A stretch of DNA of 64,000 nucleotides from Meridianimarinicoccus sp044221805 (GCA_044221805.1 JBGAOK010000005.1:4486-68485), one strand, 5' to 3'. Positions 16,369-27,093 are shown, counted from the first letter of the stretch. Numbers and translations: made by a program. Notes: a model not told the origin generated them from the sequence alone.

Positions 16369-18174
16369 ATGCACGACGCCGACTCCGACTCCGCAATCGA
16401 TCCGTCCCGCCGGCAGGTGCTGAAGGTCAGCCTGGGGACGGGCGCGCTGTTTGCCGTTGGCGGGTTCGGCCTGCCGCGCCTTGCATTCGCCCAGGAGGGA
16501 ACCGTGGCCGAGACGATCTTCACCGGCGGCACGATCGTGACGCTCGACCCCGCCAACCCGCAGGTCGAGGCGATTGCCGTGGGCGGCGGGCGCATCCTGG
16601 CGCTTGGCACCCGGGCCGAGGTCATGGCCACTGCCACCGACGCGACCGGGATCGTCGACCTGAAGGGCGCGGTGCTGCTGCCCGCCTTCATCGACGCCCA
16701 TGGTCATTTCATGAACGCGCCGCAGATGGTGAAATGGGTGAACGTGCAGGGCGTGCCGGCCGGCCCGGTCACCTCGATCGCGGACATCCTGACGGCGATC
16801 CGGGGCCATGTGGCGAAATGGTCGATCGGCCCGGGCGACTGGATCATCGGCTATGGCTATGACGTCACGACCCTGTCGGACGGACGGCAGCTGACCCGCG
16901 ACGATCTGGATGCCGCGTTTCCCGACAACCCGATCCTCCTGCTGCACGTCTCGAACCACGGCTGCGTGCTGAACTCGAAGGGCTTCGCCTTCTTCGGCAT
17001 CGACGAGACCACCGAGACCCCCGAAGGCGGCATGATCCTGCGCAAGCCCGGCACCAACATCCCCGAGGGTCTGCTGATGGAACAGGCCTTCGCGCCGGTC
17101 TTCGCCGCCCTGCCGCAGCCCAGTCCGGCGGAGCTGCTGGACAACCTCGATGCCGCGCAGCAGTTCTATACCAGCGCCGGCGTGGCCACGGCGCAGGAGG
17201 GCGGCACCCATGCGGCCGACCTGACGTTCCTGATGACGGCGGCGGCACAGGGCCGGCTCTACATCGACGTGGTCAGCCTGCCCTTTGTGATGGAAGTGCC
17301 GAAGCTGGTCGCCGAATACTTCCCCTCGTTCGCCGGCGGGCCGATGGAGCTGCCGGACACCGCCGCAGCCTCGTTCGGCACCTATGCGAACCGGCTGAAG
17401 CTGGGGGGCGTGAAGATCCCTCTCGACGGCTCGCCGCAGGGCAAGACCGCCTTCTGGTCCGAGCCGCTCCTGACCCCTGGCCCGGCGGGCGAGGCGGACT
17501 GGAAAGGCATCCCGCTGTTTCCGCCGGAACTGGTCGACAAGGCGGTGGCCGAGTTCGTGGCCAAGGGCATTCCGGTCTATGCCCATGCCAATGGCGACGC
17601 GGCGATCGACATGATGATCGACGCGGTGCGCGCCGCCGGCCTGACCAATGCCACCGACCATCGCACCACGGTGATCCATTCCCAGTGCATGCGCCCCGAC
17701 CAGATCGCGGCCTATGCCGAGCTTGGCATCACGCCCTCGTTCTTCACGCTGCACACCTTCTTCTGGGGCGACACGCACCTTGAGAACCTGGGCGAGGCGC
17801 GGGCCTTCTTCATCTCGCCGATGGCGGCGGCACAGCAGGCGGGGATCCGCTTCACCAACCACACCGACTTCTCGGTCACGCCGATGGAGCCGATGCGGAT
17901 GATGCATTCCGCCATGACCCGGCGCGCCCGCTCGGGCACGGTGATCGGCCCCGACCAGGTGGTCGATGCCATGACCGCGCTGAAGGCCATCACCATCGAC
18001 GCCGCCTGGCAGATCCGCGAGGAAGACACCAAGGGGACGCTCGAAGTCGGCAAGCTGGCAGACCTCGTGATCCTCGACGCCAACCCGCTGACGGTGCCGG
18101 TCGACGACCTGCTGTCGATCACGGTCGTCGAGACCTTCAAGGAAGGCCGTTCGGTCTACAGGGCGGCGTCATGA
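16369..18174 (+). CDS. Tat-exported YtcJ-like metal-dependent amidohydrolase
   Basis: A 601-residue paralogue of the preceding enzyme without the His-rich tail. The Tat signal is SRRQVLKVSLGTGALF (residues 13-28), with a probable cleavage after LAFAQ. Metal and catalytic motifs are DAHGHF (strand 1 HxH), YAHANGDAAID (second His) and FTNHTDFSVTP (Asp). It ends in the typical LGVGKLADLVIL-like beta segment (EVGKLADLVILDANP). The start at 16369 follows a 65-bp gap after the first enzyme. It overlaps the CobW gene by four bases (ATGA), so enzyme and chaperone are translationally coupled. Confidence 0.88.
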   Translation: MHDADSDSAIDPSRRQVLKVSLGTGALFAVGGFGLPRLAFAQEGTVAETIFTGGTIVTLDPANPQVEAIAVGGGRILALGTRAEVMATATDATGIVDLKGAVLLPAFIDAHGHFMNAPQMVKWVNVQGVPAGPVTSIADILTAIRGHVAKWSIGPGDWIIGYGYDVTTLSDGRQLTRDDLDAAFPDNPILLLHVSNHGCVLNSKGFAFFGIDETTETPEGGMILRKPGTNIPEGLLMEQAFAPVFAALPQPSPAELLDNLDAAQQFYTSAGVATAQEGGTHAADLTFLMTAAAQGRLYIDVVSLPFVMEVPKLVAEYFPSFAGGPMELPDTAAASFGTYANRLKLGGVKIPLDGSPQGKTAFWSEPLLTPGPAGEADWKGIPLFPPELVDKAVAEFVAKGIPVYAHANGDAAIDMMIDAVRAAGLTNATDHRTTVIHSQCMRPDQIAAYAELGITPSFFTLHTFFWGDTHLENLGEARAFFISPMAAAQQAGIRFTNHTDFSVTPMEPMRMMHSAMTRRARSGTVIGPDQVVDAMTALKAITIDAAWQIREEDTKGTLEVGKLADLVILDANPLTVPVDDLLSITVVETFKEGRSVYRAAS

Positions 18175-19112
18175 GAACAGGGCGTCTGCCGCTGACCGTG
18201 ATCGGCGGCTATCTGGGGGCCGGCAAGACCACGCTGGTCAACGAGATCCTGCCGCAGGCGAGGGGGCGGCGTTTTGCGGTGATCGTGAACGATTTTGGCG
18301 CGATCAACATCGACGCCGGCCTGATCCGGGCGCGAGACGGCGACACGATCAGCCTGACCAACGGCTGCATGTGCTGTTCCGGCGCGGACGGCACTGCAGC
18401 CGCCCTGATGCGGATCCTCGCGCGGGCCGACGACTTCGATCACATCCTGATCGAGGCCTCGGGCGTGGCCGAGCCGGGCAAGATTGCCCAGAGTGCCAGC
18501 ACCTTTCGCTTGCCGCTTGACGGCGTCATTGTCGTGGCCGATGCCGAACAGGTGAGAACGCAAGCCGCCAACCGCTACGTCGGCGATGTGGTCCGCCGTC
18601 AGTTGCGGCAGGCCGACCTGATCGTGCTGAACAAGGTCGATCTGGTTGCCCCGGACGAACGCGACCGGGTCGCCGCCTTCCTGCACGAGGTGGCGCCGGG
18701 ATGCCGCTGCATCCTGGCCCAGAATGCCCGGCTTCCCCTGGCGGCGATCTTCGGCTGTGCCGACCCCGACGCCGCCGCTGCCCCTCCCGCACCCTGGTCT
18801 GCTCCCGATGACCATGCCGCGCTGCACCGGTCCTGGGTGGTGGCGCCCGACGCCCCGCTCACCGGCCCGGCGCTGGCCCGACTGGTTGCCGATCTAGGCG
18901 CGCAGGCCATCCGCGCGAAAGGCCATGTGGCGCTTGCCGGGGATCCGGACCGGCGCCACCTCTACCAGCAGGTCGGGCAGCGCTGGACCCTGACGCCCGA
19001 TGCCCCCTGGGGGGCCGAGACACCGACAACCCGGATCGTCGCCATCGCGCTCGCGGACAGCGGCCGTGTCGCGACCGTGCCCGTTACCGTCGAGGACCAC
19101 CCAAGCCCGTGA
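18171..19112 (+). CDS. CobW/ZNG-type G3E GTPase metallochaperone
   Basis: A 313-residue G3E-family P-loop GTPase that uses GTP hydrolysis to deliver metal to client enzymes. Walker A is GGYLGAGKTT (12-21), the metal-binding CxCC motif is CMCC (66-69), the acidic switch follows in LIEASGVAEPG, and the guanine motif is NKVD. A CobW C-terminal domain follows from about residue 220. It overlaps the amidohydrolase upstream and the broken amidohydrolase downstream by four bases each. No cobalamin genes are nearby, so a role in loading zinc (or a similar ion) into the co-encoded amidohydrolases is the best inference. Confidence 0.88.
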   Translation: MRTGRLPLTVIGGYLGAGKTTLVNEILPQARGRRFAVIVNDFGAINIDAGLIRARDGDTISLTNGCMCCSGADGTAAALMRILARADDFDHILIEASGVAEPGKIAQSASTFRLPLDGVIVVADAEQVRTQAANRYVGDVVRRQLRQADLIVLNKVDLVAPDERDRVAAFLHEVAPGCRCILAQNARLPLAAIFGCADPDAAAAPPAPWSAPDDHAALHRSWVVAPDAPLTGPALARLVADLGAQAIRAKGHVALAGDPDRRHLYQQVGQRWTLTPDAPWGAETPTTRIVAIALADSGRVATVPVTVEDHPSP

Positions 19113-20660
19113 GACCGCTTGTCCTGGCCGCCAGCCTGTCGGCGGCCCTTGCCCACCCGGCCATCGCCCAGGAAGTTGCCGACCGCATCTTCACGGGGGG
19201 TCCCGTCCTGACCATGGACGACGTGGCGCCACGGGCCGAGGCGGTGGCGGTGAAGGACGGCAGGATCATCGCGGTCGGCAGCGTCGATCAGGTCATGGTC
19301 CACAAGGGCGAGGGCACCGAAGTGACCGACCTGGCCGGTCGCGCGTTGCTGCCCGGCTTCTTCGATGCCCATGGCCATGTCTTCGTCGGCGGCATCCAGG
19401 CGCTGACTGCCAACCTGCTGGCCCCGCCCGATGGCGAGGTGACCGACATCGCCAGCCTGCAGCGCGTGCTGCGCGACTGGATCGCGGCAAACGAGGCGAC
19501 GGTAAAGCAGACCGGCCTGATCATGGGCTTCGGCTATGACAAGTCGACCATGGCCGAGCTGCGCGACCCGACCCGCGCCGATCTGGACGCCATCTCGACC
19601 GAATACCCGATCTACCTGATCCACCAGTCCGCCCATATGGGGGCGGCGAATTCGAAGGCGCTGGAAATCGCCGGGATCACCCGCGACACGCCCGACCCGC
19701 CGGGCGGTGTCATCGTCAGGGACGCCACCGGCGAGCCGACCGGGGGGCTCGAGGAGAACGCCCACAACCTCGTCTGGCTGAAGCTGATGGGCTCGGTCGA
19801 CCGCGACGGGATGAAGGCGATCGCCCGCGCCGGGTCCGCGCTGTGGGCGAAATACGGCTACACCACGGCCGAGGAAGGCCGGACCCTGCCCGCCGTGGTC
19901 GATATCCTGCGCGAAGTCGCGGCCGAGGGCGGCTTCCGGAACGAGTCCTGGTCTATGCCGATGTGCTCATGTCCGACAGGGACTGGATCAAGGCGAACGC
20001 CAGCCGCAGCTACACCGACGGGTTTCGTGTGGCCGGTGCCAAGCTGACCGTCGACGGCTCGCCCCAGGGCTTCACGGCGCTGCGCGACCGGCCCTATTAC
20101 GCGCCGGTCGGAACCTATCCGCCGGGCTACAAGGGCTACGCCAGCGCCACCCAGGAGGCGATGGACGCGGCCGTGGACTGGGCCTTTGCCAACGGCATCC
20201 AGATCGTCACCCACGCCAATGGCGAGGGGGCGTCGGACATGCTGATCGCCTCGATCGATGCGGCGACGAAAGCGCACGGCGCGGACCCGGATCGCCGCGC
20301 CGTCCTGATCCACGGCCAGTTCCGGCGCGAGGATCAGGCGGACGCCTACAACCGTCTGGACGTGATCCCCTCGCTGTTCCCGATGCACACCTTCTACTGG
20401 GGCGACTGGCACCGCGACCATACGGTGGCCCGGCGCTGGCCGACAACATCTCGCCCACCGGATGGGTGCGGGAGCGCGGCATGATCTTCGCGACCCATAC
20501 CGATGCGCCGGTGGCCTTCCCGGATTCGATGCGGGTGCTCGACGCCACCGTGACCCGGCGCACACGGTCGGGCGACATCCTCGGCCCCGACCAGCGGGTG
20601 GACGTGATGACGGCGCTGAAGGCGATGACGACCCCCTTGGAGGCACCGAGGCGCGGGTAG
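19109..20660 (+). pseudogene. Third YtcJ-like amidohydrolase, frameshifted twice and 3'-truncated
   Basis: The first frame (19109-about 19945, GTG start overlapping the CobW stop) gives a Sec-type signal peptide ending in HPAIAQ, then FDAHGHV and the family N-terminal half. Homology continues one frame back from about 19945 (VLVYADVLMSDRDWIKANA, THANGEGASD) and shifts again near 20425 (PALADNISPTGW, ATHTDAPVAFP). Each shift is explained by loss of a single base, the second inside a G/C run. The last beta-segment seen in the two intact paralogues is missing, as the frame stops at 20660. Assembly error could explain the shifts but not the missing C-terminus. Confidence 0.85.
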
Positions 20661-20839
20661 GGCCTTCATCCCGGGGCAGGGCGAGGTGGCACGCCAGTTG
20701 CCGGGATCGGCCCGAAGAACCGCCATGGCGGGCTGTTGGCTGACTGGATGCGCCGGCTGACGTCGCTCGCGGACGAGAGCGCCGGATCGATCCTGCCACC
20801 CGAAGCCGCTAGCCGGCTTCGGCGCTCGGGAACGGTCCG

Positions 20840-23617
20840 TCACCCGCGGTCGGGGTCGATCACCTTGTCGGCCGGACAGCACAGCGTCCAGACCAGCCCG
20901 TCCGGGTCGAACCGGGCTTCGACCTGACCGCTGACGCTGAGTTCCACCATGGTCCCGGTCATGCGCGAGCCGAAGCCCTGGCGCGGGGGATGCGTCACCG
21001 GCGGCCCGCCGGATTCCACCCAGGACAGGACGAAATCCGGCTCGTCGCTGTCGCCGGACAGCTTCCAGTCGATGCTGACCGTCCCCGTCGCGTTCGACAG
21101 GGCGCCGTATTTCACCGCATTCGTGGCCAGTTCGTAGATCGCCAGTCCGATCGCCTGAGCCGCCGACGGGGTGATGCCGATGGGCGGCCCCGCGACCCGG
21201 ATGCGCCGGTCCACCAGATCCGCGAAGTGGCCCAACTGGCCGCGCACCAGCGCGTCAAGCGGCACACCCTTCCAGCCGCTGGAAACGAGCACGTCCTGAT
21301 TGGCCGACAGCGCCTGAAGCCGGGCCGAGAACCGTGCCTGGAAATCCTCGGGACTGTGCATCGCGGTCTGGCGCGCAATCGCCTGCACCACGGCCAGAAT
21401 GTTCTTCGACCGGTGGTTGACCTCGTACATCAGCAGACGCTCGCGTTCCTCGACGCGCTTGCGGAAGCTGATGTCGCGGGCGATCTTCGCGGCGCCGATC
21501 ACCCGGCCGGCCGCGTCGATGATCGGCGAGATCGTGGCCGAGACCTCGATGGCCTTTCCGTCCTTGCGGATCGCGGCGGTCTCGAAGTCCGGTACCCGGT
21601 CGCCGGCGGCCACCCGGGAAATGATGCGCCTTTCCTCGTCTTGCCGGTCCGCGGGGACGATGCTGAGGATCGACTGGCCGACCATTTCGGCCGCGGTGTA
21701 GCCGAACATGCGCTCGGCGGCGGAGTTCCAGCTTGTCACCGTCCCATCGAGTGTCTTGCCGATGATCGCCTCGCTGGACGAAGCGACCAGGGCGGCGAGG
21801 CGGGCTGTCACCGCCTCGGCCTCCTTGCGATGGCTGATGTCCTGCACCACCCCGGCCAGCATCGCCTGCCCGTTTTCGCGGCGCAGCTCGGCCTGGGAAT
21901 GCAGCCAGTGGACGCTTCCGTCCGGCCAGACGCAGCGCAGGTCCAGATCGAACGGTTCGCCCGTTGCCAGCGTGTGCTGCAGCGCTGCCTCGACCATGGC
22001 GCGGTCGTCAGGATGGACCACTTCCAGCGCGAGGGCCTGGGTCATCGTCGTGCCCGGCGGCAGGCCATGGCGCCGCAGCGCCGCGTCCGAGGCAAAGAAC
22101 TCGCCGGTGGCCGGGATGCTCTCCCAGGTCCCGGCGCGGCCCGCTTCGAGCGCCAGGGCAAGGCGCCTGTCGCTGGCCTGCAGCGCGGCCAGGGTCTGGC
22201 CCAGCCGCTGCTCGCTGGCCTGCAAGGCATCCAGGCTGCGCTTCTCGACGTCGATGTCCGCGATGACGGTGGTGGCACCGACGACCTCGCCGGCCGCGTT
22301 CCGCAGGGGGATTGCTGCAACCCGCGTCCATCGCGGCGGGCCGTCGCTGCCGTGGAACAGGAAGTCCTGCCCCGGCCAGACCCGTTCACCGCGCAGCGCC
22401 CGCGCCGCCGAGAAGTCCTGCGGCTGGATGCGGCTTCCGTCGGGGTGGTATCCCTCCCACCGGCCCTGACTGGACGGCTCCCTGGAGGGGACCCGATCCT
22501 GCACGTACTCGGCAAAGACCGCATTGGCGAGCAGCGGGCGCCCGTCCGTGTCGATCATGGACACGCCGATGGGAAGCGCTTCGAGAATGGCCGTCAGGGT
22601 CCGCTCGCTTCTGGCCAGGCTTGCGGTGCGCTCGGCGATGCGCGCCTCGAGGCTTTCGTTGGCCGAGCGAAGCAGATGCCGCGCGCGCCGGTTCTCGGCC
22701 GCGTTCGCCCCGACGATCAACGCCGAGACTGCCGCGAGAGCGAAGAACATCTGAAGCGCAATGACGCCACGGTCAGGTTCGGCCGAGACGCCGGCGGGCA
22801 ATCCGGTCTTGGCGGACATGAGCGCGGCGGCCAGGAGCGCCATGGCCGCAAGCCCGGCGGCTGCCCCGCGCAGCTGGAACCGCGCCGCAATCCACAACAG
22901 CGGCGGGAGCGCCAGATAGATCGTCGACTGGGGGCCGAGGAAGGACAGGACCGTCGCACTCAGCAGGATCCCGGCCAGGGCCAATGCTTCGAGCAGGCGC
23001 ACCGCCGCGATCGAGTCGCGCTCGCGGAAGAGAAGGATCGAGACGATGGCCAGCGGCGCCGACACGAGAAGTCCGGTCGCGTCGCCAAGCCAGACCAGCA
23101 TCCAGGCGGTCTGGAAGGCATGCTTGCCGATCAGCGCGTCGGTGCCCGCGATGACGGTGGCGCCGACCATGGGGGCGATGGCCACGCAAAGCACCAGGAA
23201 CGCCGCCACGTCCTCGAGCGAGTCGAGCCAGAACGTCCCGCGCCGCGCCCGCTGCAACAGCCAGGCGCCGGTCATGGCCTCAAGGGCATTGGCCGTAAAG
23301 TAAACCAGCGCAAGGGCGAGATGGTTGCGGAACCAGATGGCATTGCAGGTGAGTTCGGCCAGGCCGGCCACGAGGATCCACCAGGGCCAGGTGGCCCGCG
23401 GGCTCATGATCAGCGTGGCCATGAAGATGCCCGCCGGCGGCCAAAACGTGATCGCGATGCCGGGAATGATCGCGAGGCCCTGACTCAGCCCGCCGAAGAC
23501 CACATACGCGACGAAGAAGACCGACAGGTGGGTCCACAGCGGGCGTTCCGCGACCGTGCCGCTGCCGTCGGCCCCGCGTGCATTTCCGACGGGGATGCCG
23601 CCGAACCTCTGGTGCAT
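20840..23617 (-). CDS. MASE1-PAS-PAS-PAS-HWE sensor histidine kinase
   Basis: A 925-residue membrane sensor kinase. The first 310 residues hold an eight-helix MASE1-type sensor (ITFWPPAGIFMATLI is characteristic). They are followed by three PAS modules at roughly 340-460, 485-610 and 612-735, the second with a PAC segment (WPDGSVHWLHSQAELR). The kinase core is of the HWE/HisKA_2 group: EVNHRSKNILAVVQAIARQT with the phospho-His near 733, then YELATNAVKYGALS as N-box, and GFGSRM. The ATG at 23617 follows AGGAAG. It diverges from a single-domain receiver protein, its probable partner. The signal sensed is unknown. Confidence 0.92.
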   Translation of the reverse strand: MHQRFGGIPVGNARGADGSGTVAERPLWTHLSVFFVAYVVFGGLSQGLAIIPGIAITFWPPAGIFMATLIMSPRATWPWWILVAGLAELTCNAIWFRNHLALALVYFTANALEAMTGAWLLQRARRGTFWLDSLEDVAAFLVLCVAIAPMVGATVIAGTDALIGKHAFQTAWMLVWLGDATGLLVSAPLAIVSILLFRERDSIAAVRLLEALALAGILLSATVLSFLGPQSTIYLALPPLLWIAARFQLRGAAAGLAAMALLAAALMSAKTGLPAGVSAEPDRGVIALQMFFALAAVSALIVGANAAENRRARHLLRSANESLEARIAERTASLARSERTLTAILEALPIGVSMIDTDGRPLLANAVFAEYVQDRVPSREPSSQGRWEGYHPDGSRIQPQDFSAARALRGERVWPGQDFLFHGSDGPPRWTRVAAIPLRNAAGEVVGATTVIADIDVEKRSLDALQASEQRLGQTLAALQASDRRLALALEAGRAGTWESIPATGEFFASDAALRRHGLPPGTTMTQALALEVVHPDDRAMVEAALQHTLATGEPFDLDLRCVWPDGSVHWLHSQAELRRENGQAMLAGVVQDISHRKEAEAVTARLAALVASSSEAIIGKTLDGTVTSWNSAAERMFGYTAAEMVGQSILSIVPADRQDEERRIISRVAAGDRVPDFETAAIRKDGKAIEVSATISPIIDAAGRVIGAAKIARDISFRKRVEERERLLMYEVNHRSKNILAVVQAIARQTAMHSPEDFQARFSARLQALSANQDVLVSSGWKGVPLDALVRGQLGHFADLVDRRIRVAGPPIGITPSAAQAIGLAIYELATNAVKYGALSNATGTVSIDWKLSGDSDEPDFVLSWVESGGPPVTHPPRQGFGSRMTGTMVELSVSGQVEARFDPDGLVWTLCCPADKVIDPDRG

Positions 23618-23903
23618 TCTTCCTGTTTCCGTGCGCCGACGGGCTGCGAGGCGTGCCGGGAGACGCCATCCTGCGAATACAACCTGCAAATATCTTGGCC
23701 AGAATTGCGCCATTTTGACAGGCAAGGCAACACACGGCCTCACTGCAGGCATCATTGCGCCTCCAAGTCACTCCGGCAGGCGGCTGTCCGCGCGGGCTTG
23801 AACTTGCGCTCATTCGGCGGAACTGATGTGGAAGGACCGGGTTTCGGTGGCGGGACCCGTTTTTCCGATCGGGTGGGGAATGGGCGGAAGCGAAGGTGCC
23901 GGC

Positions 23904-24275
23904 ATGGTCAACATCTTGACGGGACGCCGCATTCTCATCGTCGAAGACGAAATGCTGCTCGCCATGGACCTGCAACTGCTTCTGGAAGATCAGGGCTGCG
24001 AGATCGCCGGGCCGGTTCCCAGCGTGAAGCGCGCTCTCGAAGTGATCGCGCACCAGTCGCTGTCTGCGGCAACGCTCGACATGAACTTGAACGGCGAATC
24101 GTCCGCCGAGATCGCCGCTGTCCTCTGGACGAGGAAGATTCCCTTCATCGTTGTGAGCGGCTGTAGCGACAAGCACGCCTTGGACCCGCGGTTTCGCGAT
24201 GCGCCGCTGGTGCAAAAGCCGTTCATTGCACAGGACCTGCTCACGAAGCTCGTTCGCGTGCTGGAAGCGGCGTGA
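23904..24275 (+). CDS. Single-domain response regulator
   Basis: A 123-residue CheY-like receiver without an output domain. The acidic pair is in IVEDEMLLAMD, the phospho-acceptor Asp in LDMNLNGESS, the switch Ser in VVSGCSD and the Lys in VQKPF. Stand-alone receivers of this type (FixJ/CheY-like, paired with HWE kinases) often act as phosphate shuttles or sinks. The ATG at 23904 was chosen over the 26-codon longer frame, which lacks homology. It diverges from the HWE kinase 286 bp away. Confidence 0.88.
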   Translation: MVNILTGRRILIVEDEMLLAMDLQLLLEDQGCEIAGPVPSVKRALEVIAHQSLSAATLDMNLNGESSAEIAAVLWTRKIPFIVVSGCSDKHALDPRFRDAPLVQKPFIAQDLLTKLVRVLEAA

Positions 24276-24399
24276 TCGGTGTCAGGTCGCTGGCAGGCGC
24301 AATTCGGGCCAGGACCGCGCTGCGGCGGACCGCGCCGCGCCCGCCCGACAGGGCGGACGGCACCCGCTTGCGCTGGCAATGGCGGGCGGACCGCGCCGC

Positions 24400-26140
24400 G
24401 CCGCACGGATGCGGCGGTCGATCGAGATCGTGCTGAAGGACAGCGAGCACAGGGATACCGGCGTACCGGAGGCGGTCTTCGATCTGGCGCGGACGAACCA
24501 CGACCTCTATGCGGCGGCGCTGGCCCTTGCCGGCGCGGACACGGCGGTGGGGTCCGGCAACCGGCTGATCGGCGCCGCAGGTCGCTGGACCGCTGACCTG
24601 CCGCCCGGCCAGAGGGTGACGGTGCTGGTCGGGGCGATCGTCGCCTGCGTCCTGGTGAAGGGGGTGACCGCGCTCGCCAGCCGGCCGGATCGCCTGTGCC
24701 TATGCCGGCGCGGGCTTCGGCGACGACATCCGGGTCCCGACCTTCCCGGCGATTCCGACCGCCGATCAGGGCTTTCTCGATGCCCAGCCGCCGGGGGGCC
24801 CGCTGAACACGCTCGCCACGGAAACCTGGCGGCTGTCGCAGGGGTTCCACGCGCTGTCGTGGCTGATCCTGAACTCCTGCGCGGTGGTGATCTTCCTTGG
24901 TCTGATGCTGGTGCTGTCCTGGCAGATGACGCTGGCGGTGGGGGCAGGGGACGCCGCGATCCTGCTGGTGGTGCATCTGGTCATCGCCCCGGCGAAGGCG
25001 GCGGGGACGGGCGCGGTGCGCGCCAACGGGGATCTCGCAAGCCGGATCAGCCAAGGCCTGGCCGGGCTGCGGACGATCCGGCTGTTCTCGCACGAGGCGG
25101 ACGAACTCACCCGGTTCTCATGCGCCTCGACCGGGGTGCGCCCTGCCGTCCTGCGGATGGATGTCCTGATCGCCCTGCCGGCGACGCTGATGGAGGGGCT
25201 GTTCCCGCTGCTGCTCGGCGCGCCGCTGATCTGGCAGGGGACCGCCGGATTGCCGTCGCTGCTGGTGTTGCTGGCCCTTCTGGTCCGGCTCCAGCCCCAT
25301 GCGGCGGCGCTGACGCATGCCCGGGTCGCGCTGATGACCCTGGAAGGGGCGCTGGAGAATGAGGTGGCCCCGCGCCGGGCCACCGATCTGGCCCCGCTTC
25401 CATCCGGCCCGCTTCCCGCGGTCGCGCCGGAACAGGGGATCGGGCTTGCCGGTGTCGGGTTCCGCCATCACGGCGCCCGGGCCGGCGCGCTGGTCGAGGC
25501 CACCGCCATGATCCCCGCCCGTCGGACCACGGCGATCGTTGGACCTTCGGGGGCGGGGAAATCGACCCTTCTCACTCTCGTATGCCGGCTTGCGGATCCC
25601 ACGGCCGGGGTGGTGCTGGTCGACGGCCAGGGTCTGCGCCGCTTCGATCTGGCCTCGTGGCGGCATCGGATCGGCGTGGTGCCGCGGGACGTGTTCCTGT
25701 TCAACACCACGATCCGCGCCAACATCGCCTATGCCCGGCCGGACGCGACCCAGGCCGAGATCGTCGCCGCGGCGAAGGCGGCCATTGCCCACGACTTCAT
25801 CGCCGCCCTCCCGGCGGGCATTGATCCCGTGGTCGGGGATCGCGGCACCTGCTTCTCGGGCGGTCAGCGCCAGCGTCTGGCGCTGGCCCGCGGCAAGCTC
25901 GCACCAAGGCGCTGGACGGGGAGGCCGAGCGCTTTGTCCCGGATGCCCAGGACCAGCAGGCGCGGCGTCGCACCGCGATCGCGGTGGCGCACCGGCTGTC
26001 GAGCGTCGGGCGGGCCGATCAAGTCATCGTGCTGGACCATGGTGGCCGAGGCGCTGGTGGCGCGGGACGAACGCGCGGATCCGACCGAGCCGGGCGCTTT
26101 GGCCGGCGCCGTCCGGGCCCGGGCCGCGGCGGTGACGGCG
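24400..26140 (+). pseudogene. Degraded ABC exporter (fused membrane and ATPase domains)
   Basis: Homology to a type I ABC exporter half-transporter runs through at least three frames. The membrane part (GSGNRLIGAAGRW) is in one frame to about 24690. The next frame continues with GFLDAQPPG, TETWRLSQGFHALSW and LRTIRLFSHEADEL. The ATPase domain has an intact Walker A (GPSGAGKST) and signature CFSGGQRQRLALARG. A deletion then removes the Walker B strand, and a shift brings TKALDGEAERF and IAVAHRLSSVGRADQVIVLDHG into another frame. Without Walker B and a continuous frame it cannot work. Boundaries are approximate. Confidence 0.8.
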
Positions 26141-27093
26141 GCGGTCTCGGTCATCCGCTGCAGCCGCGAGCGGACCAGGGGCCTGACCCGCTGACTGGCG
26201 AGCCTCGCCGCCTGCGACCCTGCCCCGGACGAGATCATGGTGGTGGACAGCAGTTCCTGAAGTCCCGAGGGGCGGGCGCTGGAGGCGGCGACGCCCGGCG
26301 CCGTCCTGGTTCTGGAACCGCGCCCGCAATGCCGGCATCGCCGCGGCGCGGGGCGAGAATCCCTCGTCTTCACCGACGACGATGTCGTGGTCCCGCCAGA
26401 TTGGCTGGTACCGATCCGTGCGGCCTTCGCCGATCCGGCCGTGGGCTGGGTGACCGGGCAGGTTCTGCCGGCCCGGCTCGACAGCCCCGCCGCCTTCAGT
26501 TTCGAGGTGGATTGCGGCGGCCTTGCCGGCGGCCGGCTGTCGCGGCGGATCGATGCCTGTCTGCTGGCCCGGCCGGTCGGCGAGACGCCGCCGGTCTGCC
26601 AGGTCGGCGCCGGGGCAAACATGGCGTGCCGCCGCGCCGTTTTCCGGGCTGTCGGCGGCTTCGACCCGCGGCTGGGCGCCGGTGCCGCGCACAGCCGCGA
26701 GGACAGCGAGTTCCACAACCGGGCGCTCGCCGCGGGCTGGGTCTGCCGTTACGAGCCTCTGGCGGTGGTGTTCCACCACCATCGCGACAGTCTCGCCGCG
26801 CTTCGCCGCGAGATGCGCGGCCATGTGGTGGCGCTGTTCGTCCAGTTCGGGCAGACCCGCCGTCCCGGCAACCTGGTGCGCGCGCTGGTCGGGCTGCCCT
26901 GCACTTCGCCACGCTGGGGCTGCGCCTTCTGGTGGCGCCGGTCGGTCTGCGCCGGCAGGTCTATGCCTGGGAGGTCGCGGGATTTCTCGAAGGCCCCCTC
27001 GCCTGGCTGCGCCGCTGCCGACGACCCGAGTTCGATCCCGAGTCCGAGGTGACGCCGTGCCCGTCCGTCCTGAAGCACCCGCAGAAGACCTGA
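26141..27093 (+). pseudogene. Degraded family 2 glycosyltransferase
   Basis: Remnant of a GT-A fold glycosyltransferase. The opening strand survives (AVSVIRCSRERTRGLTR, where IP before the Ser is altered), followed by a frame change to LASLAACDPAPDEIMVVDSSS, a stop, and then the long open segment 26387-27052. That segment holds VFTDDDVVVPPDWL (the metal-binding DxD region), GANMACRRAVF and REDSEFHNRALAAGW. After about 26900 the true sequence (FATLGLRLLVAPVGLRRQVYAWE) is again in a different frame, ending at 27093. At least three lesions. It sits in a decayed polysaccharide cluster. Confidence 0.8.

Noticed and set aside
20990..24166. Plus-strand 1058-codon open frame opposite the sensor kinase
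   Set aside because: Antisense shadow of a GC-rich kinase gene; the translation is Arg/Gly/Asp-rich without any domain.
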